DNA of 64,000 nt from Francisella uliginis (GTDB taxonomy: Bacteria > Pseudomonadota > Gammaproteobacteria > Francisellales > Francisellaceae). Below, one piece after another: positions 45,744 through 55,452 of this stretch. Under the pieces are notes generated by a model that made no database searches, had not been told where the DNA came from, and saw only the letters and a list, made by a program, of their open reading frames with translations. Position numbers and translations under genes: made by a program. Each line of letters begins with the position of its first letter. Position 1 is the stretch's first letter. The stretch is from positions 744,001-808,000 of the forward strand of contig NZ_CP016796.1 of NCBI RefSeq assembly GCF_001895265.1, written 5' to 3'.

Positions 45744-46973
45744 CTAAATAGCGTCACCCATTTGGAACATTGGCATATACATACTTACAACTAAGAAGCC
45801 TACTACACCACCTAATACAATCATGATTATAGGTTCTAACATTGAGCTTAAACTTCCTACAAGAGTATCAACTTCTTCTTGATATACTCTATTTAGGTTG
45901 CCTAACATTGTTTCTAATGCACCAGATTCTTCACCAACTGCTACCATCTGTTCTACTAGAAAAGGGAAGTTACCTGTTTCTACAATAGCTTCTTTAAATG
46001 AAGCGCCTTCACTAATACTTTTTTTAATATCTACAGCTGCTTGGTCATATTTTGCGTTCCCTGTTGCAAGAGCTACCATATCAAGTGCTCTTGTTAAGCT
46101 CATGCCTGATTGGACAGTAATTTCTAATGTACTAGCAAATCTTGCTAAAGCTGATTTAAAAATTACTTCACCAACAATTGGTATTTTAAGCATAAAATGA
46201 TCTTGAGCAATTTGGATCTTAGGATATTTAAATTTTAGAGATTTAAATACAGAAACAGCAATAAATATAAATAAAATAATTTTCCACCAAGATTCTTGCA
46301 TGAAATTAGATGCATTTACTGTTAGCTGAGTAATTGCAGGAAGAGGTTTTCCAGAGTTAATAAACATCGCTGAGAAAGCTGGTACGGCGAATGTTAATAA
46401 GATACCTGTCACACCAGCTGCAATTATACAAACTATAATAGGGTAAGATAGGGCTTTTTTTACTTTCTTTTTTATACTTTGTAGAGCTTCTCTTTGTTCT
46501 GCAATTTTATTAAGCATTAGATCTAAGTTTCCTGATTCCTCACCAGCTGTTATAAGACCTATATATAGTTTATCAAATATCTTTGGAAAATAAGCTAAAG
46601 CTTTTGAAAGGGACTCCCCACCTTCTATAGCTTGTTTTAATTCCATAGCCAAGATTTTTAGGCGAGGATGTTTTTTGACTCCCATAATAAAAACCTCAAA
46701 TGATTTAATTATAGGGATACCCGCTTTTGTCATAGTAGCAAGTTGTCTAGTCATATCTGTAATATCTTGATAAGAAACTTTCTTTGGTAATAGATCTTTA
46801 GGAAGTTTTTTGACCTTTATATTAGAATAGCCTTTTTGTCTTAATTGTATTTCGGCCTTTTCTTTTGTATCAGCATCTATTTCACCCTTAGTAATTTTGC
46901 CACTTTTAAGTTTAGCTTTATATTTCCAAGATGTAATTGTAATTGTTTCTTTATTATTTTTACCAAATAGCAT
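45744..46973 (-). CDS. pilC: Type IV pilus/type II secretion inner-membrane platform protein PilC
   Basis: A 409-residue inner-membrane protein that couples the PilB motor to pilin assembly. It has two GspF/T2SF domains (about 75-195 and 275-395), each with the acidic SGNLDLMLNKIAEQRE or ESGALETMLGNLNRVYQEEV stretch, and three membrane spans (near 180, 225 and 385). The basic N-terminal ITSWKYKAKLKSGKITKGEI is the usual start. It follows pilB after 15 bases in the same operon. The length is normal, so the gene looks intact. Francisella uses type IV pilus genes for pili and secretion. Confidence 0.94.
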   Translation of the reverse strand: MLFGKNNKETITITSWKYKAKLKSGKITKGEIDADTKEKAEIQLRQKGYSNIKVKKLPKDLLPKKVSYQDITDMTRQLATMTKAGIPIIKSFEVFIMGVKKHPRLKILAMELKQAIEGGESLSKALAYFPKIFDKLYIGLITAGEESGNLDLMLNKIAEQREALQSIKKKVKKALSYPIIVCIIAAGVTGILLTFAVPAFSAMFINSGKPLPAITQLTVNASNFMQESWWKIILFIFIAVSVFKSLKFKYPKIQIAQDHFMLKIPIVGEVIFKSALARFASTLEITVQSGMSLTRALDMVALATGNAKYDQAAVDIKKSISEGASFKEAIVETGNFPFLVEQMVAVGEESGALETMLGNLNRVYQEEVDTLVGSLSSMLEPIIMIVLGGVVGFLVVSMYMPMFQMGDAI

Positions 46974-46988
46974 AGTTATATTTTCCCT

Positions 46989-48764
46989 CTAACTTACACG
47001 GTATGCTTCTTCCATAGAAGTTAATCCTTCTGCGACCCTTACAAGAGCGGATTGTCTAACTGTAGCAACGTGCTCTTTTTGAGCTTGTTGGGCGATTTCC
47101 ATTGTGTTTTTATCTTCCAGAATCATTTTAGATATTTGTCTTGATACTGGCATTACTTCATATAAACCAAGTCGTCCTTTATATCCTTTAAAACATCTAG
47201 GGCATCCTTTAGGGTTTGGTTTATATATTGTAGCATTTTTTACTTTTTCAAATGTTGTTTCAAAACATTTTCTTATAATTTCATCATTTAAACCACTATC
47301 TTCAACAAGTAGAGAAAACTCAGTTTCAGTATCTTTTAATTTGCACTTGGGACATAATTTACGAGTAAGACGTTGTGCTATAATTAATGTAACAGATGTT
47401 GCAATGTTATACCTAGGTAGCCCCATATCCACTAGTCTGTTTAGTGTCTCAGGAGCACTGTTTGTATGTAATGTTGACATAACCAAGTGACCTGTTTGTG
47501 ATGCTTTAATTGCTATAGAACCAGTCTCAATATCCCTAATCTCACCAACCATGATTATATCTGGATCTTGACGAAGGAAAGATTTCAAAGCTGCTGCGAA
47601 AGTTAAGCCCTGTTTATTAATTACGTTAACCTGATTAATTCCCTTCACAACAAGCTCAACGGGATCTTCTGCAGTTGAAATATTTTTTTCAGGTTTATTT
47701 AGAATATTGATTCCGGTATATAGTGTTACTGTTTTACCAGAACCTGTTGGACCAGTCACAAGAACCATTCCTTGAGGTTGTTGAATATACTTTAGGTAAG
47801 TTTGTTTTTGATGTTCAGAGAAACCTAGTTGTTCAATAGGTATTTGTGTTGAACTAGAATCAATAATACGTAGCACAACTTTTTCACCAAAACTAATTGG
47901 ACATGTACTTACACGAAAGTCAATTGCTTTTTCACGCGATAACGATATTTTAAACTTACCATCCTGTGGAATTCTTTTTTCAGCAATATCCAAGCTTGAC
48001 ATGATTTTAAGTCTTGAGGTAACCTTTGGTCCTAGATTTTTAGTGGTATTAAAAGTTTCGATTAGAAGACCGTCTATCCTGTAGCGTATTCTAAAGTTTT
48101 TCTCATATGGTTCAAAGTGTATATCTGAAGCACCTTTTTGAATAGCATCAACAATTGTATTGTTAATAAATCTAATAATTGGAGCTTCTTCATCTTCGCC
48201 ACTACCAATTATCGCATCACCTTCTCTTTCACCTTCTTCAACAAAATCGATGTCAAGCTCAGCATTTTCCATTTGCCCATTAAACTTAGAGTCATCTTCT
48301 TTTTGTCCTTCATCTTTAAGGTGCTGCTCATACTCTTCAATTTTTTCTTTAAGATGATTAAGCTCGCCAACAATAGCTACGAAAGGGCAGTCATATTTAT
48401 TACGAAGTTTTTTTAGTATTTGCTGGCTTTCTATGGGGTTGGCTACAGCTACATAAACGGTATCTTTTATAAGATATAGAGGTAAGCAAAGATTTTTTCT
48501 ACAAAAATCAACATCAAAAAAGTTTTGGGGTATGAATTTTATATTAATAGCTGTTAAATCAATATATTGTAAACGTAGCAAAGTAGCAGACTCAATCATG
48601 AAATCTTTGCTGTTAACATACTCATTATCTATGACATAATTTAAAAAGCCTTCCTTAGCTAGGGAGACGTCTAAACTAATTTCTTCAAGTTGCTGTTTTG
48701 TTATAAGTTTGCGATGCAATAATAACGATGCTAACTTCTTATCAATATGAGGGTTGTTAATCAT
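46989..48764 (-). CDS. pilB: Type IV pilus assembly ATPase PilB
   Basis: A 591-residue hexameric secretion ATPase that powers pilus extension. The N-terminal MshE-type domain (about 1-150) precedes the ATPase core with Walker A GPTGSGKTVTLY (near 340), the Asp box, Walker B DPDIIMVGEIRD (near 405), the His box STLHTNSAPETL and the zinc-binding loop with two CxxC pairs (LCPKCKLKD near 473, GCPRCFKGYKGR near 520). The acidic stretch near 175-195 (FVEEGEREGD) is a linker. It heads the pilBC operon; the divergent GDPD gene starts 143 bases away. Confidence 0.95.
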   Translation of the reverse strand: MINNPHIDKKLASLLLHRKLITKQQLEEISLDVSLAKEGFLNYVIDNEYVNSKDFMIESATLLRLQYIDLTAINIKFIPQNFFDVDFCRKNLCLPLYLIKDTVYVAVANPIESQQILKKLRNKYDCPFVAIVGELNHLKEKIEEYEQHLKDEGQKEDDSKFNGQMENAELDIDFVEEGEREGDAIIGSGEDEEAPIIRFINNTIVDAIQKGASDIHFEPYEKNFRIRYRIDGLLIETFNTTKNLGPKVTSRLKIMSSLDIAEKRIPQDGKFKISLSREKAIDFRVSTCPISFGEKVVLRIIDSSSTQIPIEQLGFSEHQKQTYLKYIQQPQGMVLVTGPTGSGKTVTLYTGINILNKPEKNISTAEDPVELVVKGINQVNVINKQGLTFAAALKSFLRQDPDIIMVGEIRDIETGSIAIKASQTGHLVMSTLHTNSAPETLNRLVDMGLPRYNIATSVTLIIAQRLTRKLCPKCKLKDTETEFSLLVEDSGLNDEIIRKCFETTFEKVKNATIYKPNPKGCPRCFKGYKGRLGLYEVMPVSRQISKMILEDKNTMEIAQQAQKEHVATVRQSALVRVAEGLTSMEEAYRVS

Positions 48765-48849
48765 TAATACAAAATAAAATATACTATTACCAAAATTATA
48801 GCATGATAAATATTTTTTAAAAAAACAAATATTTTGGATAAAAAATCTT

Positions 48850-48878
48850 TTATCAAATTACTATCTTTGATGTATAAT
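48850..48878 (+). promoter_or_regulatory. Probable promoter of the glycerophosphodiesterase gene
   Basis: TTATCA (48850-48855), a 17-base spacer and a perfect TATAAT (48873-48878) with TG directly upstream. The start codon is 29 bases downstream. Consensus match only. Confidence 0.45.
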
Positions 48879-48907
48879 CGCCATTGTTATTAATTATGTG
48901 AAAATTT

Positions 48908-49657
48908 ATGAAAGTTGATAAATTTATTTCTCATCGGGGAAATAATATTGATTTTATCGAAAATACGATTGAATCTTTTAAAGAAGCTAAAGATTATGGC
49001 TTTAGATGGTTTGAAACTGATGTACAAATGAGTGCTGATGGAGTGTTATTTTTATTTCATGATAAAACAGCGCAAAGATTAACAGATTGTACAAAGAATG
49101 TTACACAAATGACTATTGCAGAATTGCAAAAACTAGAGCTAGCTCACCCAATAACTGGTAAAAAATCCAAAATTCTTACACTTAAAGAGTATCTTGACTG
49201 GGCTAAAGAAAGCGATGTTTTTACTAACTTAGAATTTAAAATTACAAATACTTGTTTTAAATATAAAACAAATTTAGTTTTTGCTACTTTAAAACTTTTA
49301 AGTGAATATCCAGAGCAAAAAGATAAGATATTGATTTCAAGTTTTTCAAATGTCATTATGAACATCCTAGAACAAGATCACATATATCATAAAGGTAAGC
49401 TTTTTGAGATTTCTGATTGGGATAGGGATTTTGAATATTTAAGCACAGAAATTTACAAAGATTTTGTAAAAAATGAGTATGTTGCTTTAATAATAAATTA
49501 TGAGTGTCTAAATAAAGATAGAGTTGCTTATATTAAAAAAAGATTCGGTAAAGTTTTTGTTTATTCTGTACATACTGATGATGAAGTTAAAAATCTTTTA
49601 TCTTGGAATGTTGACGCGATGTTTATAGATAAAAAAGAGCAGTTAAACCTAACCTAG
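48908..49657 (+). CDS. Glycerophosphodiester phosphodiesterase (cytoplasmic, UgpQ-like)
   Basis: A 249-residue TIM-barrel enzyme that hydrolyses glycerophosphodiesters to glycerol-3-phosphate and an alcohol. The metal/catalytic motifs are visible: FISHRGNNIDFIENTIESF (His-Arg and Glu), WFETDVQMSADGVLFLFHDK (Glu-x-Asp and the second catalytic His) and FTNLEFKI. There is no signal peptide, so it acts in the cytoplasm and resembles UgpQ rather than GlpQ. It would recycle phospholipid head groups. The 3' end overlaps the convergent CinA-like gene by 9 bases. Confidence 0.93.
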   Translation: MKVDKFISHRGNNIDFIENTIESFKEAKDYGFRWFETDVQMSADGVLFLFHDKTAQRLTDCTKNVTQMTIAELQKLELAHPITGKKSKILTLKEYLDWAKESDVFTNLEFKITNTCFKYKTNLVFATLKLLSEYPEQKDKILISSFSNVIMNILEQDHIYHKGKLFEISDWDRDFEYLSTEIYKDFVKNEYVALIINYECLNKDRVAYIKKRFGKVFVYSVHTDDEVKNLLSWNVDAMFIDKKEQLNLT

Positions 49658-50389
49658 ATAGTCTTTTAAGATTTTTTCTACCTTATTCATTATTTCATTA
49701 CTATACGGACATCCTTGTGGATAAAAGTACTTTAGTTCTACAAATGATTCTGTAATCCTATATTTAAAGGTTACAAAAGAGTATTCACTTTTTATAGTCT
49801 CTAATTTCTCAGCTAAGAAACTTTCACCAATATTATGGACATTCCATATTTTACGAATGATTTTCTTATTAAGTTGTTTATTTATTAGGTTTAAGCTTTC
49901 AAGCATAGGAATACATTCTTTAGGTGGACCTGGAAAAACATAGATATATCTATCAGTATCAAATTTAAGTTTAAATCCATTTGCAGTACCATTGTTATTA
50001 GGTAGTATTTCTGCAGATTTAGGAAAAGTTGCTTGTTTTTCAGTGCCTAGAGTAATTTTGCCATATTTTTCTAGCATTCTTTTTTCTAGTTTTTGCCATG
50101 ATTTTTGATCTAAAATAAGTTCTTCACCAAAAAAATCTGCTATGGTTTGAGTTGTTAAATCATCTTCTGTAGGTCCTAATCCACCAATTGTTATAATATT
50201 TTTATGGTTCTCTTTCAAGAATGTTAAGCTAGAAATAATATCTTGGGAATTATCTTTACAACAAATATGAAACCCTATATTAAAATCTTTAGCAATGAGG
50301 TGTTTTGCAAACATTCCTGAGTTAGTATTAGTTATATCACCATCAGTAATTTCATCACCAATCGCAATAAAGCCAAAATCATGTTTCAT
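49649..50389 (-). CDS. CinA-like protein (MoCF/molybdopterin-binding domain only)
   Basis: A 246-residue protein with the CinA/MoaB-type N-terminal fold: FIAIGDEITDGDITNTNSGMFAKHL at the start and GGLGPTEDDLTTQTIADFFGEEL near residue 70, and PGPPKECIPMLESL near 157. Full-length CinA has a C-terminal nicotinamide-nucleotide deamidase domain of about 150 residues, which is absent here. Other short proteins of this type hydrolyse ADP-ribose or CoA-like nucleotides. The exact substrate is unknown. The stop overlaps the GDPD gene; the start faces cphA, and 117 bases lie between them. Confidence 0.9.
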   Translation of the reverse strand: MKHDFGFIAIGDEITDGDITNTNSGMFAKHLIAKDFNIGFHICCKDNSQDIISSLTFLKENHKNIITIGGLGPTEDDLTTQTIADFFGEELILDQKSWQKLEKRMLEKYGKITLGTEKQATFPKSAEILPNNNGTANGFKLKFDTDRYIYVFPGPPKECIPMLESLNLINKQLNKKIIRKIWNVHNIGESFLAEKLETIKSEYSFVTFKYRITESFVELKYFYPQGCPYSNEIMNKVEKILKDYLG

Positions 50390-50506
50390 TTAAGTTATCC
50401 TTAAAATTTAAAGTTTTATAGAAATCAAACTATTTTTGGAAATAATTTTTATGTATTATGAAGTATATAGTATACGTGTGTAATATTGAACTCTAAGGAG
50501 ACCTGA

Positions 50507-53329
50507 ATGAAGATACTGGCTACTAATGTGTATGTTGGTCCAAATATTTATGCAAACTTTCCTGTTATAAGACATGAAATCGATCTTGGAATTTTAGAAG
50601 AGTGGCCCTCGGCTAAAATAGGTGAAGATTTCATTAATGGACTCCTAGAAAGTTTACCTGGAATTTATGAGCATGGGTGTTCTTATAGAGAGCATGGTGG
50701 TTTTGTGCGTAGGCTTAGGGAAGATGAAGGCACTTGGATGGGACATATCTGGGAGCACGTTATCCTGGAGCTTCAAGGTATAGCTGGTAGTGATGTAACT
50801 TATGGTCGTACAAGATCAACAGGTGAAATTGGTCAATATAATATGGTTTATGAGTATAAGCAAAGAGACGTAGGTCTAAGAGCTATGGAATTAGCTAGAG
50901 ATTTATTACTTTCTTTGCTGCCAGAAAACCTTAAGAAAGAAGTTGGCTTTAATGATGATAAATTTGATTTTGAATATGAAAAAGTTAGATTTATAAAATT
51001 TGCTCAAAGTAAGGAGTTTGGTCCAAGTACAGGCTCTTTAGTAGAGGCAGCTAAGAAAAGAGATATTCCATATATTCGCTTGAATGATCATTCGCTTGTT
51101 CAGTTTGGTTATGGTAAGTATCAACAAAGAATTAGAGCTACAATTACAGGTAAAACAACAAGTATTGCTGTTGATTTATCATGTGATAAAGAACAAACAA
51201 ATACTATTTTAAGTGGTTTAGGGCTTCCTATGCCAAAACAAAGAATGGTTACATCAGAAGAAGGAGCATTACGTGCTGCTAAAATCTTAGGCTTTCCATT
51301 AGTTGTTAAACCATTAGATGGCAATCATGGTAGAGGTATATCTATAAACCTAAAAACTATGGAAGAAATAAAAGAAGCTTTTGTTGAAGCAAATAAAGTT
51401 TCTCGCTATGTTTTGATTGAGCAGTTTGCAACTGGATTTGACCATAGAATGCTAGTGGTTGATGGTAAATTAATAGCAGTAGCTAAAAGGGTCCCTGGTC
51501 ATGTGGTAGGTGATGGTAAGCATACAATTGCTGAGCTTGTAGATATTGTTAATGAAGATCCTCGTAGAGGTGTTGGGCATGAGAAAGTTCTAACAAAACT
51601 TGAACTTGATTATCAAGCTAAAACATTACTTAGTGCTGCGGGCTATGATGAAAATACAATTTTAGAAGATGGTGAAACTTTCTATCTAAGATCTACAGCT
51701 AATCTATCAACTGGTGGTACTGCAATAGATGTGACAGATATCGTACATCCAGATAATAAAGATATGGCAGAAAGAGCCATTAAAGCGATAGGCCTTGATG
51801 TTGGTGGTGTAGATTTTCTTATTGATGATATCTCACAATCATATCATGATATAGGCGGTGCTATTTGTGAATGTAACGCAGCTCCTGGCTTTAGAATGCA
51901 TGTGGCTCCTAGTGAAGGTAAGCCAAGAGATGTTGCCGGTGCAGTTATCGATATGCTTATTCCAAAAGAGTTTGGTAATGCAAGAATACCAATAGCTGCA
52001 ATTACAGGAACAAACGGTAAGACTACAACTTCACGTATGGTTGCTCATATGTGGAAAAATGCAGGTAAAATTGTTGGTTTGACGACTACTGATGGAGTGT
52101 ATATAAATGGTAAGCTTACAGTATCTGGTGATACTACAGGTCCAGCATCAGCTCAAATGGTTTTAAAAGACCCATCTGTAGAGATGGCTATTTTAGAAAC
52201 AGCTAGAGGCGGTTTGCTTAGAAGTGGTATGGGCTATGATTACTGTAATGTAGGTGCTTGTTTAAATATTTCATCTGATCACTTAGGTCTAAAAGGTGTA
52301 AACACTTTAGATGATCTAGCAAAAGTTAAGAGTATCGTTGTGCAAGCGGCAAAAGATGTAGCAATCTTAAATGCTGATGATCCTAATGTATTAAAAATGT
52401 CAGCAAAAGTTACAGCTAAGCATATATTCTATGTAACAATGAACCCAGAACATGCTTTAGTTAAACAACATATCCGAGCAGGTGGTAAAGCTTGTATTAT
52501 TGAAAAGGGTGTTAATGGCGATATGATTACAATTTTTGATAATCATATTCATATACCTGTATTATGGACTCACTTGATCCCAGCAACAATGGAAGGTAAA
52601 GCTATTCACAATGTTCAAAACTCAATGTTTTCTATAGCTATCTCATATAGTATGGGTATGAGTTTAGATGATGTTAGAGATGGTCTAAGAACATTTGTTA
52701 CATCATTCTATCAAGCACCTGGTCGTATGAACTGGTTTGAAGAACATCCATTTAAGGTATTAATGGACTATGGACATAATCCAGCTGCAATAAAACTAGT
52801 TAGCCAAATGGTTGATAATATGGAATTTGCAGGTAAGAAAATATGTGTGTTAGCTTCACCAGGCGATAGAAGAGATGAAGATATCGTTGAAATAGCAGCT
52901 ACTGCAGCTCCTTATTATGATTACTTTATCTGTAAAAGAGATGATACTTTGAGAGGCAGAGCCCCTGATGAAGTGCCAAGAATCCTTAAAGAGTCTTTGA
53001 TTGAGTCTGGAGTTTCTGCAAATAATATCGAGACTATAGAAAGTGAGAAAGAAGCTGTAGATGCTGCTTTAGCTATGGCTGAAGAGGGTGATTTAGTAGT
53101 TATCTTTGCAGATAAGCTGAAAAGAACTTGGAAGCAGATTATTTACTTTAATAAAGATAAAGAAGACGCTGATAAAGATGACAAACCTGAAAAGAAAGAA
53201 ATGTTCTCTGCGTCTGTAATAGCTCAAGATGCTAGTTTATCAGATGAAATATCAGAAGTTATCAAAGGTGGTATCATTGCTGATGAGAGTGGTATAAGAG
53301 TTGTTTATGAAGAAGAGGACAACGATTAA
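50507..53329 (+). CDS. cphA: Cyanophycin synthetase
   Basis: A 940-residue ligase of the CphA family, which polymerises aspartate and arginine (multi-L-arginyl-poly-L-aspartate) from ATP. The N-terminal domain (about 1-160, GILEEWPSAKIGEDFINGLL) is followed by an ATP-grasp domain (about 215-480, PLVVKPLDGNHGRGIS) and a Mur-ligase domain with P-loop AAITGTNGKTTTSRM (near 500) and AILETARGGLLRSGMGYDYC. The C-terminal 60 residues are an unusual acidic/lysine extension (DKEDADKDDKPEKKEMF) not typical of the family. A strong Shine-Dalgarno (AAGGAGA) precedes the ATG. The next gene is a second ligase, and no cyanophycinase is in the window. The polymer in Francisella may differ from true cyanophycin. 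Confidence 0.92.
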   Translation: MKILATNVYVGPNIYANFPVIRHEIDLGILEEWPSAKIGEDFINGLLESLPGIYEHGCSYREHGGFVRRLREDEGTWMGHIWEHVILELQGIAGSDVTYGRTRSTGEIGQYNMVYEYKQRDVGLRAMELARDLLLSLLPENLKKEVGFNDDKFDFEYEKVRFIKFAQSKEFGPSTGSLVEAAKKRDIPYIRLNDHSLVQFGYGKYQQRIRATITGKTTSIAVDLSCDKEQTNTILSGLGLPMPKQRMVTSEEGALRAAKILGFPLVVKPLDGNHGRGISINLKTMEEIKEAFVEANKVSRYVLIEQFATGFDHRMLVVDGKLIAVAKRVPGHVVGDGKHTIAELVDIVNEDPRRGVGHEKVLTKLELDYQAKTLLSAAGYDENTILEDGETFYLRSTANLSTGGTAIDVTDIVHPDNKDMAERAIKAIGLDVGGVDFLIDDISQSYHDIGGAICECNAAPGFRMHVAPSEGKPRDVAGAVIDMLIPKEFGNARIPIAAITGTNGKTTTSRMVAHMWKNAGKIVGLTTTDGVYINGKLTVSGDTTGPASAQMVLKDPSVEMAILETARGGLLRSGMGYDYCNVGACLNISSDHLGLKGVNTLDDLAKVKSIVVQAAKDVAILNADDPNVLKMSAKVTAKHIFYVTMNPEHALVKQHIRAGGKACIIEKGVNGDMITIFDNHIHIPVLWTHLIPATMEGKAIHNVQNSMFSIAISYSMGMSLDDVRDGLRTFVTSFYQAPGRMNWFEEHPFKVLMDYGHNPAAIKLVSQMVDNMEFAGKKICVLASPGDRRDEDIVEIAATAAPYYDYFICKRDDTLRGRAPDEVPRILKESLIESGVSANNIETIESEKEAVDAALAMAEEGDLVVIFADKLKRTWKQIIYFNKDKEDADKDDKPEKKEMFSASVIAQDASLSDEISEVIKGGIIADESGIRVVYEEEDND

Positions 53330-53344
53330 TTTAGGGCCTGTTAA

Positions 53345-55039
53345 ATGGAGAAATATAATATGATTCCTGAAGGTTATTCACGTAGGCTTGTAGGTCCTAA
53401 TCTATTTTTTAAAGAAACTGGAACTGTCTTGGATGTTCCTTTGGTAGAAAATAGAGAAGAATTAACAAAGCTATTCTATCAAGAAGCAGAAAAGTTTTTA
53501 CCAGCTTTAGGTTGGGAGCAAATTAAAATTACACATAAGTTTTTTAATAATGGTGTAAGATTTGCTTTTACGGCTCCAGTTGATATAACAATGCCTGCCT
53601 GTGATGTTATAGATTTTGCTTGGTTGTCTGCTCGAGAAGGTTTTGAAACTGGTCAATTTAAATCCATTGAAGAAGCTAAGAAAGAACTTATTCCAGCTAT
53701 TGATGAAGATAAGAATCTAACTTATCGTAAGTTATATGAGCTTGCTAAATCAAAAGGTTTTAATGCTTTTAGAGATAAAGATAAGGCTTTTATTGGTTCT
53801 GGTACAGGTTGTTATGAATTTGATTTAACTAAAGATTCAATTGATGAAATTAAATGGCAAGATATTTATGATATTCCCGCTGTTATAGTTACAGGTACAA
53901 ATGGTAAAACTACTACTGTTAGACTTACTGATTATATTTGTCGAGTAGCTGGTAAAGTTACAGGTTATACTTCTACAGACTGGGTTAAAGTAAATGATGA
54001 GCTAATTGATGAAGGTGATTATTCTGGTCCAACAGGCCACCAATTTGTATTGACAAATAAGAAAGTAGAAGTTGCCTTATTAGAGTCTGCTAGAGGTGGG
54101 TTATTAAAGAGAGGATTAATTGAGACTTTCGTAGATGCTGCTGCAGTTACAAATGTCTCTGCTGATCACCTTGGTGAAGATGGTGTTGAGACTGTTGCTG
54201 AGCTTGCTGAGGCTAAGTCTATAGTCTTTCGTACTATGGGTGAGGGTTCTCATGCAATTATCAATCTTGATAACTCATATATGAAAGAAAGGTTTGATAC
54301 TCTTGATTGTGCCAAAATAGTAGTTACTCAGAATCCTCAAGATCATGATATGGAGTATTATTTAGCAAAAGCTGATTATGCTTGTATTGTTGAAAATGGC
54401 GATTTTATTTGGGTTGATGGAGATTTAAAAACAACTATTATTCCGGTAGCAGATGCACCATTAACAGTAAAAGGTTTTGCTAAGCATAATATAGAAAATG
54501 CTATGATTGCTATTTGCTTGTCATTTAAGTTAGGTATTGATTTGGATGATGTTGCTAATGCACTTAGAAGTTACTCTAATGATACAAAAGTAAACAGAGG
54601 TCGATCAAATATCTTTGAGTGGGATAATAAAGTTGCTGTAGTTGATTATGCTCATAATGAAGCTGGTATGGACGCTTTGTTAAATATGATGAAAGCGTAT
54701 TATAAAGGTGGCAAAACTTATCTAATGATAGGTACTACTGGTGATCGTAAAAATCTGATATCAGATATTAATGATGTTATTATCAAGCATGATGTTGACT
54801 TTATTGTTCTAAAGGAAACAGAGATGTATTTAAGAGGTGCTGAACCGATGGAGTTACCTTTACTAATTCGTAAAGATTTAGATGATAAAGGTTTTGATAC
54901 TTCAAAAACATATATCTCTCATGGTGAACTTGAAGGTGTTAAATATATACTTAATAAGCTTAATGATAATGATATAGCTATCTTGTGCTGTCAAGCAGAA
55001 GTTCCAGATGTTATTGAATATTTGGAAAAACTGACTTAA
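53345..55039 (+). CDS. Cyanophycin-synthetase-related Mur ligase lacking ATP-grasp
   Basis: A 564-residue protein related to the Mur-ligase half of CphA. It has a novel N-terminal region of about 180 residues (EGYSRRLVGPNLFFKETGT through GSGTGCYEF) instead of the ATP-grasp, then the P-loop VTGTNGKTTTVRL (near 183), ALLESARGGLLKRGL, NVSADHLGEDGV and a C-terminal domain with VDYAHNEAGMDAL and TTGDRKNL. In Francisella this type of gene is known to sit beside cphA. It starts 15 bases after cphA behind AGGG, or at a second ATG at 53360 behind GGAG. It may add the side-chain amino acid or make a related polymer. Confidence 0.9.
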   Translation: MEKYNMIPEGYSRRLVGPNLFFKETGTVLDVPLVENREELTKLFYQEAEKFLPALGWEQIKITHKFFNNGVRFAFTAPVDITMPACDVIDFAWLSAREGFETGQFKSIEEAKKELIPAIDEDKNLTYRKLYELAKSKGFNAFRDKDKAFIGSGTGCYEFDLTKDSIDEIKWQDIYDIPAVIVTGTNGKTTTVRLTDYICRVAGKVTGYTSTDWVKVNDELIDEGDYSGPTGHQFVLTNKKVEVALLESARGGLLKRGLIETFVDAAAVTNVSADHLGEDGVETVAELAEAKSIVFRTMGEGSHAIINLDNSYMKERFDTLDCAKIVVTQNPQDHDMEYYLAKADYACIVENGDFIWVDGDLKTTIIPVADAPLTVKGFAKHNIENAMIAICLSFKLGIDLDDVANALRSYSNDTKVNRGRSNIFEWDNKVAVVDYAHNEAGMDALLNMMKAYYKGGKTYLMIGTTGDRKNLISDINDVIIKHDVDFIVLKETEMYLRGAEPMELPLLIRKDLDDKGFDTSKTYISHGELEGVKYILNKLNDNDIAILCCQAEVPDVIEYLEKLT

Positions 55040-55047
55040 ATATTCCT

Positions 55048-55434
55048 TCAACATCTTACCCAAGTAAATATCATTGTATATTTGGTGTTTCCTAGCACTT
55101 CCTCAGATCTAATTTCAACAGTTGAAGAATTTATAAATTTAAAATATCTTATAAGTTTTCTATTTTTCCATTCCATTTGATTTGATAGTTCAACGTAATG
55201 AATTATTATATTATCCTTTATTTCATAATAGCCAGAATAGTAGAAAAATGGCTTGAGAGAATAGTCTTTATCATTTAGTAGTTCTTCACTAAGTTCACCA
55301 CTTCCAGACATTTTATTTTCTGTATAAATCAATAACCCTTTAGGTTTAATACCTAAAGGATATGTGGTTTGATTATTATCATCTTTAGCATAAACTTTTT
55401 CAAGTGACCAAGCACCTAATAATTTACTTGTCAT
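55048..55434 (-). CDS. Lipocalin-like domain protein
   Basis: A 128-residue cytoplasmic protein that starts SKLLGAWSLEKVYAKDDNNQTTYPLG and ends IFTWVRC, matching the lipocalin-like (Lipocalin_5) domain family: a small beta-barrel beginning with a GxW motif, a GLLIYTENKMSGSG hairpin and alternating strands thereafter. Family members are found alone or fused to enzymes and their ligands are mostly unknown. It is 18 bases downstream of the MBL-fold gene and probably shares its transcript, so it may bind the small molecule that enzyme handles. That link is inference. Confidence 0.82.
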   Translation of the reverse strand: MTSKLLGAWSLEKVYAKDDNNQTTYPLGIKPKGLLIYTENKMSGSGELSEELLNDKDYSLKPFFYYSGYYEIKDNIIIHYVELSNQMEWKNRKLIRYFKFINSSTVEIRSEEVLGNTKYTMIFTWVRC

Positions 55435-55452
55435 AGTTTTTCCTAATATCTA

